Assembly: GCA_020726505.1 (NCBI GenBank)
Contig: JAHLEZ010000002.1
Span: 124,001-188,000 of the forward strand
DNA length: 64,000 nucleotides
Direction of reading: 5' to 3'
Origin: Leptodontidium sp. MPI-SDFR-AT-0119
Lineage: Eukaryota > Ascomycota > Leotiomycetes > Helotiales > Leptodontidiaceae
Below, piece by piece: positions 1 to 11,300 of this stretch (the stretch's first letter is position 1; each line of letters begins with the position of its first letter). Position numbers and translations under genes: made by a program. The notes beneath the pieces are model-generated. The model made no database searches. It saw only the letters and a program-made list of their open reading frames with translations, and was not told where the DNA came from.

Positions 1-593
1 CAAAATTCTTCGATGTATATCTTGTCACGTGAGGTGCGCATTTTAGACCCTTTTCCTCCTTCAAATCCGAACAAACATAAACGAGGGTTTCTCTTTCGTC
101 CTTTGAGTGCGTTTCAGGTTGTGTGGTGTCAAAATCCATGGTGGTTGTCAGCTGCAGTTCATATGCGGGGTTTTTCCCCACGATGACGAGCATATTGTTT
201 CGGTATCTCCGAGTCCTGCAGGTTTAACTTCAACCATCCCAATCATCCCATCTCGGATCACGTATTGCACCGGTCTCAATAACCCAAAACCGCAAGCCCG
301 ATCCATCAGGATTACAAAACAATTCCCTGAGGCGGCCGTAACGGTAAAGAGTCTTCACAAAACTTGCCTATTGGCTCCGGACCGAGATCCCCAAACAGGA
401 CATCTCCCCGTAACCGAGGCACGCAGTCCAGACTTTACCTCGATGTCCCGCAGTAGCAGAGTTTCACAATAAACAACCCACGTCGCCATAATAGTGGTTC
501 ATTGGTGAGCCGTTCATTGCCTGCTCTCCTGAAAAAAATCCATTCTTCTCATCCTGATATATATAAGTATTGCCTCCCCTGCCGGAATCGAAA
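1..593. other. No convincing gene; upstream region of the MDR oxidoreductase
   Basis: I see no supportable gene. Open frames exist but lack an ATG start with family-like content. A TATA-like stretch (tatatataag, about 558-567) lies roughly 30 bp ahead of the ATG at 594 and may belong to the promoter of the following gene. Confidence 0.5.
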
Positions 594-1923
594 ATGGCTA
601 AACCAATCCCTCGCACTAGCAACATCATGGCTCAATCTTCATACACATCCGTCGTCCTGGCTCAGCGCCCTAAGGCTCTCATCGTCCCTGGCGAGACCTT
701 CTCCATCAAGGAGAATCCCATGGTCGGCGAGATGGATCTCAAGGATGGCCAGATTCTCATCGAGACCCTCTACCTTTCCCTCGATCCAGCAATGAGAGGC
801 TGGTTGAACGGTGAGATTGAACCCCTCTATTTTTGCACGTCTCACGTGACTAATATAATCAGATACTCGTTCATACATCCCACCAGTTCAAATCGGCGAG
901 GTGATGCGTGGAGCAGTCATCGGCAAAGTCCTCGCGAGCAAATCTTCAAAATTCACAGCTGGGAACTATGTTACAGCTTCCCCTGGGTGGAGCGAGGTTG
1001 CCATCGTAGCCGAGAAGGAGGCATCTCTCCTCGAAGTCCCGGAGAACGGCAAAGTCACCGACGCACTCGGTGTTCTCGGTATGACTGGACTGACTGCATA
1101 CTTCGGCATGCTGGATATCGGTCAGGTCAAAGCTGGTGATTTCGTCGTCGTCTCTGGAGCAGCTGGTGCAACTGGAAGTGTAGCTTGCCAAATCGCTAAG
1201 CTGAAGGGAGCGAAGGTCCTGGGTCTGGCTGGAAGCGATGACAAAGTCCAGTGGTTGAAGGATCTTGGATGTGATGATGCATTGAACTACAAGAATGCGG
1301 ATTTCGCCAAGGAATTCAAGGAGAAGACTAAGGATCTCATTGATGTTTTCTTCGACAATGTCGGAGGCGAGATTCTGGAGTTGGCGTTGAGCAGGGCGAA
1401 GGCCCATTCGAGATTCGTGATGTGTGGAGCTATCAGCCAGTATAACTCTGCTAAGCCTGTTGGCCCAAAGGTATGCTTATTTGAAGTCCCATTTGTACGC
1501 TCCTGCTAACAGCAAATCAGAACATCAGCATGGTCATCGCCATGCGCATCAAGTACGTTGGGATCATTGTCTCATCCTTCGGAATGATTACTAACACAAG
1601 CTTCAGGTTGCAAGGATTCATTGTATTTGATTATCAATCACAATATGGAGCTGCTAGAACAGAGCTCACGAAATGGCTTACCGAGGGGAAGATCCAAAGA
1701 AAGGAGACTATCGTTAAGGGTGGCTTGAAGTCTGCTGAACGAGCTCTGATGGATCTTTACAATGGTATCAATACAGGTATGCCCTTGCCTTATTTCCTCC
1801 CCTCTCTACCTCCGCAATGGGGGAAAAAGACTGGCCATCACTAACATGGCTCTCACATTAGGCAAGCTTTTGGTTGAGGTGAAGGCGGAGGATGCTGAGA
1901 GCGGTGTCGGCTCCAGGTTGTAG
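594..1923 (+). CDS. NADP-dependent medium-chain oxidoreductase (leukotriene B4 dehydrogenase/curcumin reductase type)
   Basis: Five exons: 594-810, 863-1470, 1521-1552, 1607-1776 and 1862-1923, with GT-AG introns of 52, 50, 54 and 85 bp; 362 residues, the normal family length. The protein belongs to the zinc-independent MDR group that reduces enone double bonds with NADPH. Seen: the DPAMRGW motif near residue 65, the VQIGEVMRG substrate-domain motif just after intron 1, a Rossmann nucleotide-binding glycine motif (SGAAGATGSV) in the middle of exon 2, and the FDNVGGEIL and QGFIVFDY motifs near the C-terminus. A second in-frame ATG at 627 could also be the start. It lies 3.4 kb from the PKS. 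A role as tailoring reductase is possible, but this family is common outside clusters, so function beyond NADPH-dependent reduction is inference. Confidence 0.9.
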
Positions 1924-2307
1924 GGTAAACAGCATTCAATCAGCCCAAAATATCAAAATGTGAAAGTGCCCGGTCTTATGCGGCTCGCCATTTAAGGCAG
2001 TGCTGATTCCCGTCCGGTCTTTATCTGCTGTCTCAGCCCTCTGCCAACTCGTCGTCTGGAAATCCACATTCTTGGCCGTGATGCTGAACGCTTTTGCGTT
2101 TCAACGGTGGGAAATTATCACCTGTGTTTGACTCTTCTCGGCACGAATGCTCACCGCTCACCTTCAGCTTACCTTCATTCCCGCAGTCTGAGCTTTTGCT
2201 CACCGTGGGTGGTCCCGTGTCAATCTGTGAAAGGAGAGAATTCACGGTTCGGATTCTTGGCGTCGAGGAATGTCTCGCAGATAAAGAACGGTAAAGAACG
2301 AATTGGC
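1924..2307. other. Intergenic region, nothing recognised
   Basis: The space between the oxidoreductase stop and the first plausible ATG of the next gene. The frame of the next gene is already open from about 2107 without an ATG, so an upstream start or exon for that gene cannot be excluded. Confidence 0.4.
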
Positions 2308-3830
2308 ATGGTGAGCCCGCGCTCGATTGCGACAAAGAACCAATTGGCCCATAAGCAAGCAGCCCTCCGGAATCCCTTTGGAAAACAAAAAGCTCCAGAC
2401 AGCAGACACCAAAGACAATTCTCTCAGCAACAACAAACCAAACTGATCTCCAACCCGTTGGCCATCACAGCCATGGATCTGAGCAAAGATTCACAGAAGC
2501 CACAAACCAAACCGATTTCCAACCCGATAGCCATCACATCCACAGACCCAAGCCCAGATTCGCAGAAGCCACTGACCACTAACGATAAGTCAGATCCACC
2601 CAGTCCCTGGAACCCATTGCCATACATCAAGCAAGCCCTTCGATTACTTGGCCGCACGTTGGATTCGCTCATGACCCTGCTGTGCTTTGCTCTCTACTAC
2701 ACTGTGTTCTGTGGACTTCTCGCTCTTGTGGCCTTATTTCTGACCGGGCTTCTTCTGACCGTCGCGAACTCGATTGCTTGCCGTCCTCCTATTCCGAGTC
2801 GCGTGTTGCCGTTCTGCGACGTTCCGATCAGTACAACCAGCCATTTTGAACTCGAGAGCCTGGATAAATTGCAGCAAAGGCTCGGGGAGATACAAGAGGC
2901 TAGTGCGGAAGGAGTGACCTTGCCGGTGCTGATGAAAAGCGGGCAGAGTGCTATTAGGGAGCTGGCTATAAATGTCGAGTTGAGCGATTTGCCTTTCAAG
3001 TAAGTTATTTCTGTCCCCCAAATCAAACTATTTGGTTGAGAGATATGTGGCTTACTCGACCGTCTTCAAACAGGGAGAAGATTGGCGACACGCTTCGAGA
3101 GTTCCACATGAGAGCCCATACAGCTGGCGATAATCTCCGCACTCTGAACTCCTATCTTGATCGTACTATGGACTCTATAGTTATTACCAATATGTGTACG
3201 GCTCGCGCTCTCGGAAACATTGTACAACAACAAGAGATCGACAGTAACAGCGGCGCCATCACATTGCTTCTCAACAAAGGCATGACGATCTTCGACAGCC
3301 CCAAGCTTTCCACTGAAGAAGAAGTCAAGTTTCAATACTTCGAACACCTCTCGCGAGTTACTGAAGACATCAACTTGCTGATCAAAAAAGCCGAGATCTC
3401 AGTTGCGGATTTCGAAGGGTTGGAGAAATTGCTCTGGAGCGTGACCAGTCTTGGCAAGGAGGAAGTGATCGGCATCAAGCAGAGTAAAGCCAGGGCGTCG
3501 AAGAAGATCTCTGCTATCTTCGGGTTCAATTGGGAGCAGATGGAAGGTTTAGAGGAGCAAAGTAAAGTAGTTTTGGAGCTGTTGGAACAGAGGGATGTCG
3601 CCTTTGCTACGACCTTGCGGGTTCTGGAACACCTCAGGGATATTAAAGCTGGACTGGAGGAATTGAGAGACAGGGTTACGATGCCCGGACGACCGCAGGC
3701 GCAGCGAGTACCCCTTTCGGTACAGATTGATACTATTCACCGTGGAATTGAGAGGTTGGAAAGAGTGAGGGAGAGGACGCTAGAGAAGAAGGATAGATAC
3801 TGGCAACAGATCAGAGATCAGCTTCGCTGA
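2308..3830 (+). CDS. Unknown membrane-anchored coiled-coil protein
   Basis: Two exons, 2308-2999 and 3074-3830, joined by a 74-bp GT-AG intron; 482 residues from the ATG at 2308. An inner ATG at 2473 is the alternative start. I do not recognise a named family. Seen: a Ser/Pro/Gln-rich N-terminal part containing a 23-residue tandem duplication (residues about 43-88), a long hydrophobic stretch around residues 125-160 (one long or two short membrane helices), and a C-terminal half that is charged and mostly helical, rich in Leu/Glu/Lys/Arg heptads. The arrangement suggests a membrane-tethered coiled-coil protein. Proteins of this general build are common as unknowns in Pezizomycotina. No catalytic motif is visible and no link to the PKS can be argued beyond position. 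Confidence 0.75.
2434..2571 (+). repeat. In-frame tandem duplication, 2 x 69 bp
   Basis: Two adjacent 69-bp copies (2434-2502 and 2503-2571) encode two 23-residue repeats, each beginning QTK, containing ISNP and AIT, and ending DSQKP. The copies differ at scattered positions, so the duplication is not brand new. It extends the low-complexity N-terminus of the membrane protein. Confidence 0.85.
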
Positions 3831-4020
3831 TCTTTTCTCAGCACATGATGTTTTCAAGGGGGCAAGTTGCTAAAGGGGTGGGGTTTTGTTGGAAGTACAG
3901 AGACTATGGCAGGAACAATGAATGGAAGTATTTCAATTTCTCAGACTACCGAGCCCTAAACGAACTCATGTGAAATAATTTGGACTTTGCAAGGCTGTGT
4001 CTAGAGCAACAAAATTCAAT

Positions 4021-4959
4021 TCAACGTTGATTAATTGTCAGCTGCGACTGACGAATTGCCCACTTCGCCGCCGCCACTGCATTCTTCAGGTCGTTGGCCT
4101 GTTTCGGCAGATTATGACCTCCTGAGTGAACGACAATCTTGGTGTTCCTCTTGTCAAAGAGCTCTTGTGTCATCTGTACTGCCTTGAAGTATGGGTCGTT
4201 GCTCCCTGTGATACATGCCGTCGGTATCCTCACCCTTTGCGACAGCAGCGCCGGATGGTATATCTTTGGTAGTGACTCCGTATCCTTAACCAGGACCTGC
4301 GATTCCTCGAGTCCCATCAGCATTCTTAACTCGCTCTGAGTCGTGGCGGTCGCTTCCCACAGTTCTTTTACAACTACATCCCTTGAAAATTGATCGAGCC
4401 CATCAGCAACCAGATCAACATCTCCGCTTCGTCCTGGAAATTCCTGCACCGAAACATCCATTGCCTTGAACATTTCTGCCAAGCTTCTATTGTACGTGGC
4501 TTCGTAAAACTCTTTCGCAAATTCTTTGTCTGGACTCGAAACGAGGGGGCAGGAAAATAAAATGGCGAATTTGAATGGTGGTGGTTGATCGAGTTTGTTG
4601 GTCTCGTGCTGCAATATGATGGATGCTGCCATAGCAGCGCCATCGCTGAAGCCTATCACGCCTTGGAACGGACCATCTTCCTCAATCACCGCTCGAATGT
4701 ACTCGTGCGCTGACTGAATCTCGGACGGGCCAGCGTTCCTAGTCCATCTGAACTGTGCTGCTGAGTCTAAAAAACGAATTGTCAGCTTTTGCGTACGGAA
4801 CCAACGGGTTGAATATGTACCACTTTGATCCTTAACTTCAATTTCGCCATCGATGAATATGTACTCGTGATCTTCACCAAGAAGTTTCCGGAAAGCACCT
4901 GTTTGGAACTCGAAGAGTGCTCCGCTGCTGAGAATCCCGTGCAAGCAGAGGATCTTCAT
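4021..4959 (-). CDS. FSH-family serine hydrolase (LovG-like small esterase)
   Basis: An alpha/beta hydrolase of the fungal FSH1 family, a group that includes thioesterases releasing polyketides from HR-PKS enzymes. Seen: the N-terminal LCLHG motif that shapes the oxyanion hole, the nucleophile elbow GFSDG (GFSQG in most members), an acid residue in GSNDPYF, and the histidine in SGGHNLP. A likely 54-bp intron at 4767-4820 (GT at 4820, AG at 4767) divides by three and contains no stop, so the unspliced frame stays open. Spliced, the protein is 294 residues; unspliced, 312. The ATG at 4959 precedes the LCLHG strand directly, as usual. It is divergent from the PKS across 405 bp, an arrangement that suggests shared control. 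Product release is inferred from family and position. Confidence 0.85.
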   Translation of the reverse strand: MKILCLHGILSSGALFEFQTGAFRKLLGEDHEYIFIDGEIEVKDQSGTYSTRWFRTQKLTIRFLDSAAQFRWTRNAGPSEIQSAHEYIRAVIEEDGPFQGVIGFSDGAAMAASIILQHETNKLDQPPPFKFAILFSCPLVSSPDKEFAKEFYEATYNRSLAEMFKAMDVSVQEFPGRSGDVDLVADGLDQFSRDVVVKELWEATATTQSELRMLMGLEESQVLVKDTESLPKIYHPALLSQRVRIPTACITGSNDPYFKAVQMTQELFDKRNTKIVVHSGGHNLPKQANDLKNAVAAAKWAIRQSQLTINQR

Positions 4960-5364
4960 GGTGCTTGGTATAGTGTTTTCTTGCGTCTAAAGAAGACCTG
5001 TAAATGCAGCTTCAGTGCTAGGAGGCTCAATATGTATAGGGTCACCAGTGGTAAGTGGTTCAGGGGTTCGAATTTGTTTTTGTTGCTCGTTTGTTTTGTT
5101 CGTCTCCCCTCATAGAGCGCTAACCCTAGTTCGGCATGATGGTGTATTGACAAGCAGGAACAGGTCGATAAGGTAAAATAACATCAAAGAAGTGGGTGGA
5201 TATGATACTGGCTATTGTAGCCTCATCCTGCGCTAGACTGCAGAGTTTTTTATGCACTATTAACTTCTACTTCACTTGATATCTTTCGTCAAGGTCAACC
5301 CTTACAACTTCCAAGCCTTCAACCTCTGCCTTCCAGACTCGAATATTGACACACAAACTTCACA
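4960..5364. promoter_or_regulatory. Divergent promoter between the FSH hydrolase and the PKS
   Basis: A 405-bp stretch without a gene separates the two oppositely oriented start codons. Such head-to-head spacing in fungal biosynthetic loci often means joint regulation. No specific transcription-factor site can be named from the sequence alone. Confidence 0.5.
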
Positions 5365-8300
5365 ATGGAAGACAAGCAGGAACCTATCGCAATTGTTGGG
5401 ATGAGCTGCAGATTTGGCGGGGATGCCGATACACCAAAAGGGTTTTGGGATATGCTTTCCAGGGGTGAGAGCGCTTGGTCGAAGATTCCACCGAGCAGAT
5501 GGAACTCTAACTCATATTACCATCCTTCACTAGAACGTGAAGGTTCCGTAAGTCAACTCAAATCACCATACAGCTTTTTCGACTAATAAGCTGCTGACAC
5601 GTTGAAGGTCACTACAGAATCCGGGCTCTTCCTCAAAGAAGACCTCTCGAAATTCGATGCTGCATTCTTTTCTATGACAGCTTCCGAGGCTGCAGGGACC
5701 GATCCACAACAGCGAAAACTACTTGAGTTGTCATACGAGGCTTTTGAGAATGGTGAGTCTACTCTGCATGTCTACTAGCTGCATTTCTTTTCTAATTGCG
5801 TTCGCAAAGCTGGCATGACCATTCAAGATGTCGCAGGATCTTCAACATCTTGTTACGTAGGTGCTTTTAGCGCAGACTATACAGTCACATCAACAAATAA
5901 CCTTTACGACACCAATCCCTATGCTGCAACGGCCCTTGGTCGAGCTATGCTGTCAAATCGTGTCTCCTGGTTTTTTGACCTGAGAGGTACTAGTGTGACG
6001 CTTGACACAGCCTGTTCTTCCGCGCTCGTTGGCATGCATCTTGCCATCCAAAGTCTGCGATCCGGTGAAGAAAAGATGGTAAAGCTCTGCTCTTACTTCA
6101 TGTAAAACATCACTGACTTTTGAATCAGGCCCTCGTTGGCGCATCAAACTTGTTCTGGCAGCTTGAAATCATGTGTGGCCTCAGCTCGCTTCACTTTCTA
6201 AGCCCTGACGGAAAATGCCATAGTTTTGATGAAGCAGCAAATGGATATGGGAGGGGCGAGGGTCTTGGATTTCTGGTCTTGAAACCATTAAAAGACGCTC
6301 TTCGTGATAACGATACCATTCGAGCCGTGATTCGTGGATCTGGTCTCAACCAGGTAAGCTCTATTCAATGCTGATCAGCTTTATGTGGTATCAGGTACCC
6401 CAACAAAATATTCGTCTCTGACATTGCATAAATAGGACGGAAAGACCCCCGCGATTACAATGCCCAGCCGGGAGGCACAAATTGAGCTCATTCAGACCAC
6501 ATACCGGAACGCTGGCCTCGACCTTCAAGACACCCAATACTTCGAAGCGCACGGAACTGGAACATCTATTGGTGATCCAATTGAGTTGTCTGGCATCGGA
6601 GAGTCCATGGGTGTTGGCCGAACCAAAGACAATTTAGTTGTTGTTGGCTCTGTCAAAACTAACTTGGGACATCTGGGGTCAGCAGCAGGAATGGCGGGAA
6701 TGATGAAGACTGTTCTGGCGATGGAGCATGGAGTCATCCCTAAGATTGTTGGCTTGAACAATCTGAATGCAAAACTCAAGCTCGGTGAATGGGGACTTAA
6801 GCTCAACAAGAAACTCATATCATGGCCAGCCACTGCGAGTGGAATCCGCAGAGCAAGTGTGAACTCTTTTGGGTACGGGGGTGCGAATGCCCATGCTATT
6901 GTTGATGACGCCAAAACCTATCTTGAGACGCACAGTCTCCAAGGAAATCACTCTTCTTTCGTTCTCCCTGGTACAAACACTATCTTCTCAACCGATGTTA
7001 GCTCCAATGAACAAGGTACATTGCTTCCCAGCATTCCGAAACTACTCATATTATCGTCCCCCGAACAAACTGGAGTCGGCAGACTGGCAGAGACCTACGC
7101 AGTGCATTTTGAGGAAGCATTCAACGCCAAAGTTGAATACGACATGGGCGACCTTGCCTACACATTGGGTGAACGCCGTACTATCTTTGACTGGCGTACG
7201 TTCTCTGTGTCAGGATCACTCGGAGAACTTCGCGAGTCTCTGAAACAAGGACTCCAAAAGCCTCGTCGTGCAATGAGAACTCCTACATGTGCTTACGTCT
7301 TCACGGGACAAGGTGCACAGTATGCCAAAATGGGACGCGAACTCCTGCAGAACTCTGTGTTTAGACAGAGCTTGGAGCAGGCCAATGAGTATCTCGCATC
7401 TCTGGGATGTAGCTGGTCTGTTATTGAAGAGTTGAACAAATCAGAGGAGAGTAGTCGAGTCAATCAGCCAGAAGTGAGCCACCCGCTCTGTACCATTTTA
7501 CAAGTTGCACTTGTCTCTCTTTTAGAGCACTGGGGTGTTTCTCCAAAAGCAGTTATAGGTCACTCGTCAGGAGAAATCGGTAAGCTTAATCCTTCTTTCC
7601 TTCTTTCTCTTGGAACCTGGTCTGACTTGAAATATCAGGCGCCGCATTCGCAGCTGGATTTTTGTCCTGTGCAGATGCCTGGAAGATTGCGTATTTCCGC
7701 GGATTGCATTCTGGTGCCCTTCCCATATCTCACCCCGAGCTATTTGGTGCTATGATGGCGGTTGCTTTATCCGAAGAAGCTGCATTTAAATATACCACAA
7801 AATGCACTGCTGGAACAATCGTAGTCGCTTGCATCAATAGTCCTTCAAGCGTTACATTGTCAGGAGATTTAGCTGCCATTGATGAGGTCGAAACTTTCCT
7901 TCAAGGCGATGACATATGGTGCAGAAAGCTGAAGGTAAAGACGGCCTATCACTCACCGCATATGAGTCTGATTCAGGATGATTATCTGAAGGCTATTCGG
8001 GATATTAAGCCCCTTGAGGATGATAAATCAGTTGACATGTTCTCGTCGGTGACTGGGAGAAAAATCACATCATTTGAACTGGTCCTGTCTACTGTAAGTC
8101 TGGCTGTCCTTACTACCTCACCTACTTAAACTTTTTTATGTTCAACGTAACTAACGCTGTTATTAATATAGGGGTCCGAAATATGTTGAGCACTGTTAGA
8201 TTTTCCGAGGGAATGGAATCTCTTTTATTACCGACGAGCCAACGAGGCCGTAGAGCGAAGGCACCCGATGTCCAGTTGTTTGTCGAACTTGGTCCTCACG

Positions 8301-11300
8301 GCGCGCTCAAAGGACCAATTTCTCAGATTTTGGCTTCTGGTTCAAAGTCATCTGAAGACTCTGTTTTTTACATTTCGCTTCTTCACCGTGGAAAGAACGC
8401 CTACTCTTCCGCCTTGGAGGCTGCTGGATGCCTGTGGACTTACGGTCACAAGATACTGCTCAGTCATGTTAACTCTTCAGATGGTATTCCAAAACCTCAT
8501 AAAGTACTCTCTGATCTTCCTGCGTACCCTTGGAATCATGAGCGAGACCACTGGCATGAATCTCGTCAGAATGCCTTCAAGCGACTGCACCAAAAGCCCC
8601 GCACTGATCTCTTGGGGTATCCAGACAACACGTTCAACGCTTTGAATTCTGAGCATACATGGAAAAATTTCTTGAAGCCATTCGAGATACCATGGGTTAT
8701 GGACCATGTTATTCAGGGCTTGGTGGTCCTTCCAGGTGGCGCAAGCTTAGCCATGGCCATTGAAGCATGCCAACAGATTGCAGACGCTTCAAAAAAGATA
8801 AACGGATTTGAATTCCGGGACGTCAACTTTACACGAGCACTCATGTTCGGTGCTCCTGACCACGCAATCGAAGTCTCCATGGTTTTTAGACCCGAAAATC
8901 TCGGCACCAGAACCAGTGAGCATGCCTGGCATAAGTTCACATTTTCCTCCATCAGCGAGGATAGTATCGCAACAGAACACTCCAACGGCCTCGTCCGCAT
9001 TCAGTATACGAGCCCGCGAAGCGAAGTCGAGAATGGCAATGAAGCCGACCTGAAAGCTCAAGAGTACTTGAAAACATATCAGAAATTGTGTCTTGAGAGC
9101 AATATGGAAGTTGACATCGATGATATGTACAAGGAGATTGATGGTAAGGGTATGCAATTCGGACCAATGTTCAGATTGATGAAACACATGCGAGGCGGTC
9201 AAGATTCCGAGGATGACACCCTAGTTGGAGTGGGCTCTTTTGAAATCCCAGACACGGCCTCCACGATGCCTGAAGCTTTCGAGTATCCCTTGTTGATTCA
9301 CCCAGCTGTGGTCGATGCTGTATTCCAAATCGCCTATTCTCGAATCTCCTGTGGCGGCACCACGGATAACGTCACTGTCATATCGTCCCTGGAGTCGCTC
9401 TACATATCCTCTGCCATTCCGAACAAACCTGGCGCTGTCTTGACAGGATACAACAAATCTTGGAAAAGTGGTAGAGCAATATGGGCCGATATCGTCATAT
9501 CAGATGAGCACTTTTCCAGGCTGCTGGTTATTGCCAAAGGCGACAAAAATGCTATTCTCGCTGCTGATCATGGCAAGAAAGAGAGTAAAGGCACCTCAAA
9601 ACTTGCTACTCGCCTTCATTGGAAAGTTGATCCCCGATACCTGTCACAGGCATCCTCCTCAATCCTAGGTGGCACAGCAGCCGATCTGGAAAGCAATCTT
9701 TTGGCATGGTTCGATATGGTCGCTGACCAAAATCCAAATCTACATATATTGGAAATTGGTGCCGGCTCAACACCTATTGCCCCTTCTATCATTGGCGTTC
9801 TTGCCGGAAAAGATGGCGCTGTTCCACGATACAGCGAATACTCCTACCTGAACTCTGAAGCTTTACATCTGCCCAGTGCGCAGGTTTCCTTCCACGAGTC
9901 TTCCAATGTGGACATACAGCAAATAGATATTGTGTCAGGCTTTAAGGACGAGAACTTCAAGTCCAGAACTTTCGATGTCGTCGTGATCAGCGATACAAAC
10001 CCGAATTTCCCGATCGTCAAGCACACCACCGAAAAGTTTCGAAAGCTAATTAAACCGGGTGGCCGTTTTGTGGTAACATGTCTGGAAAATAAGAACTTAG
10101 CTTGGCTCCACAATCTAGAAAGTCATGGATTCGAGTGTTTGGAAGTCTTGACTCAGACTTCGATTGCAGCAGAAAGTCGGCCCTCCTCATTTATAATATC
10201 ATCCATACCCAGAATCGGTACATTAGAAAGTCTGAAAGTGGTCATAATTGAGCCAAATGACATTAAACCCGCGAGCGAGTCGATGTGCAATAGCCTTGCC
10301 GAGCAGCTACTTCGGCTTGGACATGTCGTCACGAAGACAGGCTTGAGAACTGTTGTTGAACCAAGCGAGAAGATATTCATCTCGCTACTGGAAGTTGACA
10401 CACCTTTGCTGTCAGGCTTGTCAAGACAGGACTTCGTTGCTCTGAAGAATCTCATCATGAACGGTTCTGGTATTCTCTAGATTACTCGAGGTGGTCTCAA
10501 GAATGGGCCATCGTTACCGGACCATTCAACTGCGACTGGACTATTTCGTACCATTAGATCCGAGACTCCTCATCTTCGGATTTTCAATCTCGACTTATCG
10601 TTGACCTCGGATATGACTTCGCAACAACTCAACAGCTTGATAGTCAATGTTTTCGCAACCTCTTTCAGCGAAGAAGCAGGTGCCATCACAGAGTACGAAT
10701 ACGAGGAGGATCAAGGAGTCATCTACATCCCCCGATTGGTACCAGATTATGTCATGAATGATTCTTTTGAAGATAGCAGCGCCGAAATGTATCAGATAGA
10801 GCGTCTCTTTCAACCAGGCCGTCCATTAAAACTGACCATTGGAGAAGTCGGAATTCTTGATACTCTCATTTTCGTCGACCGTGAAGAGTTTGAGCAAGCC
10901 CTTCTCCCTTGCGACGTTGAGATCCAAATCCTTTACTCTGCCCTGAACTTTGTAGATGTCATGAGCCTGCTTGGATACATCTCAGATGACTCTCTCGGTG
11001 CAGAATTCTCGGGAGTTGTGGCTAGAATCGGTACTGGAGTACCTAAGGAGCAGTTCCACGTTGGACAGATTGTTTCTGGACTGGGCCATGGCCAAAGCTG
11101 CATTGGATCCCACATTAGAGTTCACTGGCATCTGTTACAATCGGTGCGAGAAAAAGTCTCTCCAGAGGCTGCAGCTGCCTCTCATATTGTTTTCGCCACA
11201 GCTTACTTTGCCTTCTACCAAAACGGCAGACTGAAGGCGGGAGACACTGTCCTGATTCACTCTGCAGCTGGAGGGTTAGGCCAAGCAGCCATCCAACTTG

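Noticed and set aside
107..472. Open frame of about 120 codons at the window start
   Set aside because: It lacks a convincing ATG context, domain content or introns joining it to anything.
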